Shown here piece after piece: positions 1 to 4,624 of a DNA stretch of 5,852 nucleotides. This DNA is from Ilumatobacteraceae bacterium (GTDB lineage: Bacteria > Actinomycetota > Acidimicrobiia > Acidimicrobiales > Ilumatobacteraceae), in the NCBI GenBank assembly GCA_007122945.1, contig SKSP01000541.1:1-5852 (forward strand), written 5' to 3'. Below the pieces are notes generated by a model. It was given only the letters and a program-made list of their open reading frames with translations, made no database searches and was not told the DNA's origin. Numbering within the stretch: position 1 is the stretch's first letter; every line of letters starts with the position of its first letter. The translations under genes and the position numbers were made by a program.

Positions 1-2
1 CC

Positions 3-44
3 GACGCCGACGAGGACGCGACCGACGCCGACGAGGACGCCGCC
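3..44 (+). repeat. 21-bp tandem repeat, two copies, coding
   Basis: Bases 3-23 and 24-44 are two adjacent 21-bp units that differ at two positions. Each unit encodes seven residues (Asp-Ala-Asp-Glu-Asp-Ala-X) in the frame of the acidic C-terminal tail, so gain or loss of a unit keeps the frame. More units may lie before the window edge. Confidence 0.7.
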
Positions 45-77
45 GACAGCCAGGACGCCGACGGGACCGACGCCTGA
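3..77 (+). CDS. C-terminal end of an Asp/Ala/Glu-rich acidic protein (partial)
   Basis: Only the last 24 codons are in the window; the gene starts upstream of base 1. The reading frame ends at TGA 75-77 and encodes an extremely acidic low-complexity tail dominated by Asp and Ala, with Glu, Thr and single Ser, Gln and Gly residues. The other two frames here give Arg-, Pro- or Thr-rich strings without the composition of a real protein. The DNA is a tandem repeat of about 21 bp (3-23 and 24-44, 19 of 21 bases equal), so the tail probably grew by repeat expansion. Its stop codon overlaps the apparent CTG start of the oxygenase gene by two bases, which suggests one operon and translational coupling. 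Acidic disordered tails occur on many unrelated actinobacterial proteins, so no function can be given. Confidence 0.6.
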   Translation, partial: DADEDATDADEDAADSQDADGTDA

Positions 78-1282
78 ACACTCGGGCCGCGCTCGAACGG
101 TGTGTCGGTGACGCCGAGGGGTTCCTGCAACGTGGCCTCGGCAGCGAGCCGCTGCTCCACGAGAGCGGCTCGTACGAGGATCTGCTCTCGCTCGCCCACG
201 TCGACGCCGTCCTGACCGGGAGCGGGCTGCGACGGCCGGCCGTCCGCCTCGTGCGCGACGGTGAGACCGTCGACCCGACGACGTGGACCAAGCGCGTGCG
301 CACCGGCGCGGTGACCGTGGACGACGCGGTCGACCCGGACCGCGTGCTCGACGAGTACGCCGCGGGGGCGACCGTCGTGCTGCAGTCGTTGCAGCGGTGG
401 TGGCCCCCGGTGACACGGTTCTGCCGTGACCTCGAGACCACGCTCACCCACGCCGTCCAGGCCAACGCCTACCTGACCGGCCCCGACGCCGTCGGGTTGG
501 CGCCGCACCACGACACGCACGACGTGTTCGTGCTGCAGATCCACGGCACCAAGCACTGGGTGGTGCGCGAGCCACTCGTCGACGCGCCGCTGCGCCGACA
601 TCGCTCGGAGCCCGACACCGCCGGCCGGCAGCCGGTGCTGTTCGAGACCGAGCTGCGACCCGGGACGTGCATGTACCTACCGCGGGGGGTCGTCCACTCC
701 GCGCGTGCGCAGGCGGGCTCGTCGCTCCACCTCACGATCGGCGTGCTCGCGACGACGGCGGCCGACGTCGTGCGGCTCGTCGGCCGGCTCGCCGGCGACG
801 ACCCCGCGCTCCGCCGGACCCTGCCCCTGGGTTGGGCGCACGATCCCGCGGTAGCAGTCGCCGCGGTGAAAGGGATCCTCGACGAGCTGGTCGAGTTCAC
901 CGCAGGGCTGGACGCGTCCGACCTCGCCGGCCGGCTGACCGACGGGTTCGTCACGTCCCGCCGCGGTGCACCACAGGGGCGACTGCTCGACCTGGAGCGA
1001 TCCTCCTCGATCGACGACGACACCATCGTCGTGCGCCGCGAGACACCGGTGTCGCGGATCGACGAGGTCGACGGTCGACTCCGCATCCGGACGGCTGACC
1101 GGACGGTGGAGTCACCGGCGGTCGTCGGCCCGGTCGTCCACCGCTTGTTCGACGGGCATCCGCGCCGGGTGGGTGAGCTCGCCGACCTCGCCGATGCCGA
1201 GAGCCGGGTGGTCCTGGTGCGACGGCTCGTGCGCGAGGGCCTGCTCCGGATCGTCCCCGACGGGAGTGACGTCGATGCCTGA
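74..1282 (+). CDS. JmjC/cupin-type Fe(II)/2-oxoglutarate oxygenase, ribosomal-oxygenase-like
   Basis: A predicted cytosolic 402-residue protein of the JmjC ribosomal-oxygenase group (YcfD, MINA53 and NO66 relatives), which hydroxylates side chains using Fe(II), O2 and 2-oxoglutarate. The double-stranded beta-helix core lies at about residues 98-225. Visible metal ligands are His145-x-Asp147 and His208 (in LPRGVVH). Lys160 in HGTKHW sits 15 residues after the first ligand, where the family binds the 2-oxoglutarate carboxylate. About residues 344-394 look like the C-terminal winged-helix domain of these enzymes. Start choice: family-like sequence (GDAEGFLQRGLG, then ALRRPAVRLVRDG-like text) lies before the first in-frame GTG at 251, and no ATG, GTG or TTG occurs in frame between 1 and 251. 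CTG 74, overlapping the upstream stop, is the only plausible initiator; a weak GGGA lies 7 nt before it. Starting at 251 would lose 59 residues. The substrate is unknown. The family call is strong; the start is inferred. Confidence 0.88.
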   Translation: MNTRAALERCVGDAEGFLQRGLGSEPLLHESGSYEDLLSLAHVDAVLTGSGLRRPAVRLVRDGETVDPTTWTKRVRTGAVTVDDAVDPDRVLDEYAAGATVVLQSLQRWWPPVTRFCRDLETTLTHAVQANAYLTGPDAVGLAPHHDTHDVFVLQIHGTKHWVVREPLVDAPLRRHRSEPDTAGRQPVLFETELRPGTCMYLPRGVVHSARAQAGSSLHLTIGVLATTAADVVRLVGRLAGDDPALRRTLPLGWAHDPAVAVAAVKGILDELVEFTAGLDASDLAGRLTDGFVTSRRGAPQGRLLDLERSSSIDDDTIVVRRETPVSRIDEVDGRLRIRTADRTVESPAVVGPVVHRLFDGHPRRVGELADLADAESRVVLVRRLVREGLLRIVPDGSDVDA

Positions 1283-2168
1283 TGCGAACGTCCGCTGCGC
1301 CCCGCTGTCGGTGCGTCGCGGAGAACCGCTCCACGCGACCGCATCGCGGGTGCGCCGCTGGCTCGTCGTCGAGCAGCCGGGGCCGTGGGGACGCACCGCG
1401 CTCGTCGAGAGCCGGCTCGACCACCAGGTCGCCAGGGCGCTGCAGTCGCACGGCAAGCGGCACGGCGTCCGCATCCTCCTCGCCCGCCGCACCGGCCACC
1501 GGCAGACACCCGACCACCGTCGCGTGTACCTCGCCCACACCGCTCCCGAGGGCGGATGGATCGAGCAGACAACGTGCCGCGAGGCCGACCTCGCCGACCT
1601 CGATCTGTCGGTGCTGCGCTCGCCCGAGAGCCCGGGCGTCGGCGAGCGCGGGCCGGCGGCACTGACCCTCGTGTGCACGCACGGCAGGCACGACGCGTGC
1701 TGCGCCAACGAGGGTCGACCGGTGGCCCGGGCGCTCGCCGCCGCCGACGCACCCGACGTCTGGGAGTGCTCCCACATCGGGGGGGACCGCTTCGCCGCGA
1801 ACGTCGTGTCGCTCCCGTCGGGCATCTACCTCGGCCGGGTGCCACCCGATCGCGCCGCGCCGATCGTCGCCGACCTGGCCGCCGGCCTGCTCGACCTCGA
1901 CCACTACCGGGGCCGGAGCTGTTGGCCGACGATCGTGCAGTTCGCGGAGCTGGCGGCGCGGCGAGCGCTCGGCGAGCGGCGGATCGACGGCCCGACGCTG
2001 GAGCGCTCGTCCGTCGACGGCGACGAGCTCGCCGCCACGTTCCGTCGCGACACCGACGTCGTCGACGTGCGGGTTCGCCGCCGGCGCGCCGACCCGGCGC
2101 GCCTCACCTGCTCGGGCGGTACCGGCCGACCCTGGTCCTACGAGCTGCTGGACGTGTCACTGCGCTGA
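1275..2168 (+). CDS. Sucrase/ferredoxin-like family protein, thioredoxin-like [2Fe-2S]
   Basis: A 297-residue protein of the Suc_Fer-like family, a thioredoxin-fold [2Fe-2S] ferredoxin group whose cellular role is poorly defined; the 'sucrase' name is historical. The N-terminus has the family pattern of a Cys (Cys8), then GEPLHATAS, then WLVVEQPGPWG. The cluster region is VCTHGRHDACC with Cys134, Cys142 and Cys143, followed by WECSHIGGDRFAANVVSLPSG with Cys165. Cys101, Cys216 and Cys279 are further cysteines. These four central cysteines are the likely cluster ligands. ATG 1275 is chosen because GGGAG at 1262-1266 lies 8 nt upstream and the family N-terminus begins just after it; the open frame further upstream lies inside the oxygenase gene and has no family similarity. 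It overlaps the oxygenase end by 8 nt, so the two are probably translationally coupled. The last bases form one arm of a terminator-like hairpin. Confidence 0.9.
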   Translation: MPDANVRCAPLSVRRGEPLHATASRVRRWLVVEQPGPWGRTALVESRLDHQVARALQSHGKRHGVRILLARRTGHRQTPDHRRVYLAHTAPEGGWIEQTTCREADLADLDLSVLRSPESPGVGERGPAALTLVCTHGRHDACCANEGRPVARALAAADAPDVWECSHIGGDRFAANVVSLPSGIYLGRVPPDRAAPIVADLAAGLLDLDHYRGRSCWPTIVQFAELAARRALGERRIDGPTLERSSVDGDELAATFRRDTDVVDVRVRRRRADPARLTCSGGTGRPWSYELLDVSLR

Positions 2169-2195
2169 CGCCGCACGTCGCCACGGCGTCAGCGC
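2162..2195. terminator. Bidirectional stem-loop between convergent genes, containing both stop codons
   Basis: Bases 2162-2173 and 2184-2195 are perfect 12-bp inverted repeats around a 10-nt loop. The left arm holds the TGA (2166-2168) of the ferredoxin-like gene and the right arm holds the TGA of uppP (read on the - strand at 2191-2189). Both genes end with the same CGC TGA. No U-tract follows on either side, so this is not a canonical intrinsic terminator. U-less stem-loops between convergent genes are common in high-GC actinobacteria. A second small hairpin (2193-2198 with 2202-2207, 3-nt loop) abuts it inside the uppP end. Confidence 0.7.
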
Positions 2196-3022
2196 CACGG
2201 TGTGGCGAGGAGCACCAGCACGACGACACCGACCACGACCCGATAGACGACGAACACGTCGAACGAGCGGGTGCGCACGATCCGCAGCGTGGCCCAGACC
2301 GCGGCCCAGCCCGTCACGGCCGCGACCACGAAGCCGACGGCGAACGGGGTGCGGAACTCCTCGGGCACACCGCTCCCCCGGACGACGTCCACGATGCTGA
2401 ACAGGCCGGCGCCGGCGATGATCGGGATCGACATCAGGAACGAGATCCGCGCCGCCGAGTCGCGCCCGAACCCGAGGAACCGACCGACGGTGATCGTGAC
2501 GCCCGATCGGGAGACCCCCGGCTGGAGGGCGAGCGCCTGGCCGAGGCCCATCGCGATCGCATCGCGCAGGCGGAACGTCGTGATGTCACGGCTGCCGCGC
2601 CGCCGGTCCGCCCAGGCGAGCAGCAACCCGAAGGCGATCAGCATCACCGCGATCAGGGCGATGCTCGTGTCGTTCTGCAGCGCGTCGCCGAGCAGCACCC
2701 CGGTGATCGCCCCGGGCACCGCCGTCACCACGAGCAGCCACGCGATGCGGGCGTCGGGGTCGCTGCGCCGACCGGAGTCGAGCACGGCGGCGAGTCCGGC
2801 GCGGACGTAGCGGACGAGGTCGTGCCGGAAGTAGGCGATCGCTCCCGCCAGGGTGCCGAGGTGGACGGCCACGTCGAACGCCAGCTCGAGGTCGGGTGCC
2901 CCGTCGAACACGTCCCAGCCGAACAGCCACCGGGCGAGCACGAGGTGACCGCTCGAGGAGACCGGGAAGAACTCGGTCAGGGCCTGGACGACGGCCAGCA
3001 CGACGGCTTGGAGGATGGACAT
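2189..3022 (-). CDS. uppP: Undecaprenyl-diphosphatase (UppP/BacA)
   Basis: An integral membrane phosphatase that removes one phosphate from undecaprenyl diphosphate on the outer face of the membrane. It regenerates the lipid carrier for peptidoglycan and other surface glycans, and family members give bacitracin resistance when overproduced. The 277-residue length is normal. The two signature motifs are present: the (E/Q)xxxE motif as Gln13-x3-Glu17 running into EFFPVSSSGH with His26, and PGVSRSGVT at 168-176 with Arg172. Hydrophobic segments fit the usual multi-pass topology, e.g. about 93-113, 120-137, 195-212, 226-248 and 257-274. ATG 3022 is the most upstream start and puts the first motif where the family has it; the ribosome binding site is weak. 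It follows the CNNM/CorC gene on the same strand after 87 nt, with no convincing terminator or promoter between, so co-transcription is likely. It does not adjoin other cell-wall genes here. Confidence 0.96.
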   Translation of the reverse strand: MSILQAVVLAVVQALTEFFPVSSSGHLVLARWLFGWDVFDGAPDLELAFDVAVHLGTLAGAIAYFRHDLVRYVRAGLAAVLDSGRRSDPDARIAWLLVVTAVPGAITGVLLGDALQNDTSIALIAVMLIAFGLLLAWADRRRGSRDITTFRLRDAIAMGLGQALALQPGVSRSGVTITVGRFLGFGRDSAARISFLMSIPIIAGAGLFSIVDVVRGSGVPEEFRTPFAVGFVVAAVTGWAAVWATLRIVRTRSFDVFVVYRVVVGVVVLVLLATPWR

Positions 3023-3109
3023 GTCGGGTCGGCTCGGGGAAGCCGCAGCGTCGACGCCGAGCGGCTGGTCGGCGGAACGCTACCCGTGCCCCGTTCCGTC
3101 CGCGCCGAC

Positions 3110-4399
3110 CTACCGGTTCCGGTCGGTTCCGGCAGACGGTTCGGGGGGGAGGGGGGTGAGGGCCACCTCGGTGATGCTGTGGCGGACGATCGAGCGCACG
3201 TCGATCCGCCAACCGGCGACGTCGACGCCGTCGCCCTCCTCGGGGAACCGGGCGAGCTCCTCGAGCACGAGCCCGGCGATCGTCGCGTAGTCGCCCGGTG
3301 GGAGCTCGACGTCGAGGTCGACCAGGTCGTGCACGGGGAACCGGCCGGGGACGACGATGACACCACCGGGCTCGCGACGCACGGTGCTGAGATCGGTGTC
3401 GGTCTCGTCGTAGATCTCCCCGACGAGCTCCTCCACGAGGTCCTCGACGGTGACGATCCCCGCAGCGCCGCCGTGTTCGTCGACGACGAGGGCCATCTGC
3501 AGCCGCTGGTGCTGCAGCTCGCGCAACGCGGTGAGCACCCGGGCCGGTTCCGGGAAACCCGGGAGGGGCGACGTGACGTCGCCGGCCGGACGGTCGCCAC
3601 CGTCGATCAGTTGGCGCAGGTGGACCACCCCGAGAGCGCGGTCGAGATTGCGTCCCTCGGCGACCGGAGCCCGGGAGTGCCCCGATTCCTTGAGCGCCAG
3701 CAGCGCCTCGCGGCTCGGCTGGGCGGCGTCGAGCACGAAGACGTCGCCGCGCGGGACGACGATCTCGCCGAGGGTCCGCCCGGCGATCTCGAACGCGCCG
3801 TCGATGACCTGACGCTGCTCGGGCGTGAACGCGTCCTGCACGGCCACCATGTCGCGGAGCTCGTCGGTCGTGATGTCCTCGCGGTGGACCTCCGGGTCGC
3901 CACCGAGCAGCCGCACTGCGAGGTCCGTCGAGTGCGAGAGCAGCCACACGACCGGACGCGTGAAGCGCGAGAGCACGTCGAGCGGCCGCGCCATGACGAG
4001 CGCCCATCGCTCGGCCTTCTGCATCCCGAGGCGTTTCGGCGCCAACTCGCCGAGCACCAGCGTGACGTACGCGAGCACGAGGGTGACCACGACGACCGCC
4101 GTCGGCGCGGCGGCGCGACCCAGCACCCCGAGCCGGGCCTCCACCGGACCGGCGAGCGTGAGCGCAGCCGCGGCCGACGCGAAGAAGCCCGCCAGCGTGA
4201 GTGCGATCTGGACGGTCGCGAGGAAGCGGTTCGGCTGACGGGCGAGCCGTGCGAGCACCGCTCCGGTCCGCGAGCGCTCCTCCAGCCGCTGCAGCTGCGT
4301 CTCGCGCAGCGTCAGCAGAGCGATCTCGGTGCCCGCAAAGGCGGCGTTCACCGCCACCAGCACGACGATCAGCGCGAGTTGGGGCGCCACGTCACCCAC
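3110..4399 (-). CDS. CNNM/CorC (hemolysin C) family membrane protein: DUF21, two CBS and CorC_HlyC domains
   Basis: A 429-residue protein with the full domain order of the family. A DUF21/CNNM transmembrane region lies at about 1-190, with hydrophobic segments at about 7-30, 61-85 and 97-117, the FFASAAA patch at 72-78 and the conserved GELAPKRLG at 117-125. CBS 1 lies at about 209-265 and CBS 2 at about 275-330, ending in VVDEHGGAAGIVTVEDLVEE. A CorC_HlyC domain follows at about 345-418. CNNM-related proteins are linked to Mg2+ (and in some cases Co2+ or Na+) transport, with CBS domains sensing Mg-ATP; the ion here is not shown by the sequence. The GTG at 4399-4397 is the most upstream possible start, because an in-frame TGA lies at 4408-4406. 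Its best purine-rich site (GGAGGGG, 4421-4415) is 15 nt away, longer than ideal, which favours coupling to a possible leader ORF. The 3' end is very C-rich. Confidence 0.93.
   Translation of the reverse strand: MGDVAPQLALIVVLVAVNAAFAGTEIALLTLRETQLQRLEERSRTGAVLARLARQPNRFLATVQIALTLAGFFASAAAALTLAGPVEARLGVLGRAAAPTAVVVVTLVLAYVTLVLGELAPKRLGMQKAERWALVMARPLDVLSRFTRPVVWLLSHSTDLAVRLLGGDPEVHREDITTDELRDMVAVQDAFTPEQRQVIDGAFEIAGRTLGEIVVPRGDVFVLDAAQPSREALLALKESGHSRAPVAEGRNLDRALGVVHLRQLIDGGDRPAGDVTSPLPGFPEPARVLTALRELQHQRLQMALVVDEHGGAAGIVTVEDLVEELVGEIYDETDTDLSTVRREPGGVIVVPGRFPVHDLVDLDVELPPGDYATIAGLVLEELARFPEEGDGVDVAGWRIDVRSIVRHSITEVALTPLPPEPSAGTDRNR
3114..3133. repeat. 10-bp tandem repeat at the 3' end of the CNNM/CorC gene
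   Basis: Two adjacent 10-bp units, 3114-3123 and 3124-3133, differ only at the last base. They encode the final GTDRNR-like residues and lie next to the stop codon (3112-3110 on the - strand). The likely cause is local slippage; no function is evident. Confidence 0.6.
3143..3162 (+). other. G-quadruplex-type G-rich run on the template strand
   Basis: The + strand reads seven G, one A, six G, TGA, then three G. This gives at least four GGG tracts joined by 1-6 nt loops, a classical quadruplex pattern. It lies in the last 20 codons of the CNNM/CorC gene, which is read from the other strand. The G-run is therefore on the transcribed template strand and the mRNA is C-rich here (Thr-Pro-Leu-Pro-Pro codons). 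The uppP gene lies just downstream. Confidence 0.5.
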
Positions 4400-4405
4400 G
4401 GTCGA

Positions 4406-4456
4406 TCACCGGGACCCCTCCACGAGCACCAGGACACCGAGCACGACGGACAGCAT
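4406..4456 (-). CDS. Possible 16-residue hydrophobic leader peptide upstream of the CNNM/CorC gene
   Basis: A small ORF starts at ATG 4456-4454 and stops at TGA 4408-4406, only 6 nt before the GTG of the CNNM/CorC gene and in the same frame. The peptide MLSVVLGVLVLVEGSR is almost wholly hydrophobic for 12 residues. It is preceded by the strongest Shine-Dalgarno match in the window, GGGAGGAG (4471-4464), with an ideal 7-nt spacer. The downstream GTG itself has a poorly spaced site. This suggests that ribosomes load at the small ORF and reinitiate at the main gene, or that the peptide is an attenuator-type leader. I do not recognise a family; it is too short for KdpF. It could be chance, or the site could belong to a main gene whose start was altered by mutation. 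Confidence 0.45.
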   Translation of the reverse strand: MLSVVLGVLVLVEGSR

Positions 4457-4463
4457 CGCAGCA

Positions 4464-4471
4464 CTCCTCCC
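4464..4471 (-). promoter_or_regulatory. Strong Shine-Dalgarno site of the leader ORF
   Basis: GGGAGGAG on the - strand contains GGAGG, a near-complete match to the anti-Shine-Dalgarno end of 16S rRNA, and lies 7 nt before ATG 4456. It indicates where ribosomes enter the CNNM/CorC-uppP transcript. Confidence 0.6.
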
Positions 4472-4503
4472 ACCCGGGCGACACACACCCCGAGGCCGGC
4501 AAT

Positions 4504-4607
4504 GGACGTCGATTCGTGGATGACGTCCCGGAACCAGATCAGGGCCGTTCGGCCCGTGCGCACGAGGACCCGACCGTGGTCAGGTGAGGGGATGCCCGGA
4601 CGTCGAT
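4504..4607. promoter_or_regulatory. Divergent intergenic region with three GACGTC palindromes
   Basis: Between the divergently read leader ORF and glycosyltransferase, GACGTC occurs at 4505-4510, 4522-4527 and 4599-4604. The first two form a 7-bp inverted repeat (GGACGTC 4504-4510, GACGTCC 4522-4528, 11-nt spacer). The ten bases GGACGTCGAT recur as a direct repeat at 4504-4513 and 4598-4607. This part is somewhat less GC-rich than its surroundings, and promoters in both directions must lie about here, but I see no clear -35/-10 pair. An operator is possible. GACGTC also occurs inside genes in this window, so chance is a real alternative. Confidence 0.3.
4542..4555. repeat. Short perfect inverted repeat in the intergenic region
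   Basis: GGGCCG-TT-CGGCCC is a 6-bp perfect inverted repeat with a 2-nt centre, located about 70 nt before the glycosyltransferase start. It could be an operator half-site pair or a small RNA hairpin in a 5' leader. No U-tract follows. Confidence 0.35.
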
Positions 4608-4624
4608 CCCGAGGAGAGCCGTGA
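4592..4624 (+). CDS. Possible 10-codon ORF overlapping the glycosyltransferase start
   Basis: ATG 4592 opens a ten-codon ORF (MPGRRSRGEP) whose TGA at 4622-4624 overlaps the ATG at 4624-4626 as TGATG, a typical coupling arrangement. Upstream purines (AGGTGAGGGG) could bind a ribosome. Its last codons contain the glycosyltransferase ribosome binding site. In GC-rich DNA, short open frames arise readily by chance, and the peptide itself has no recognisable features. Confidence 0.2.
   Translation: MPGRRSRGEP
4611..4618 (+). promoter_or_regulatory. Ribosome binding site of the glycosyltransferase gene
   Basis: GAGGAGAG precedes two in-frame candidate starts, GTG 4621 and ATG 4624. The core GGAG (4613-4616) is 7 nt from ATG 4624 but only 4 nt from GTG 4621, so the ATG is preferred. 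Confidence 0.7.

Noticed and set aside
251..1282. The oxygenase starting at GTG 251.
   Set aside because: Family-like sequence continues upstream in frame for 59 codons, so this start would truncate the N-terminal region; the GTG lies inside a conserved-looking VRLVRDG segment.
469..1904. Long - strand open frames opposite the oxygenase and ferredoxin-like genes.
   Set aside because: Arg/Ser/Pro/Ala-rich translations with no family motif, antisense to genes with clear catalytic or cluster motifs.
1275..2168. Reading the second gene as a true sucrase (sugar hydrolase).
   Set aside because: The family name is historical. The visible cysteine motifs indicate a thioredoxin-like [2Fe-2S] protein, and no glycosidase motif is present.
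3048..3057. 10-bp palindrome GCGTCGACGC in the gap between the CNNM/CorC gene and uppP.
   Set aside because: Such GC palindromes arise easily at this base composition, and nothing else supports an operator or terminator here.
2586..4007. A 473-codon - strand frame overlapping uppP and the CNNM/CorC gene.
   Set aside because: It is an alternate frame of the same strand, Arg-rich and without hydrophobic segments, while the other frame carries both membrane-protein families intact.
1385..4624. A 3.2-kb open frame on the + strand, over 1000 codons without a stop, crossing the ferredoxin-like gene and lying antisense to uppP and the CNNM/CorC gene.
   Set aside because: Its translation is Arg/Asp/His/Glu-rich low-complexity text without domains, and it overlaps three confidently identified genes. 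Stop-poor alternate frames are expected in GC-rich coding DNA.
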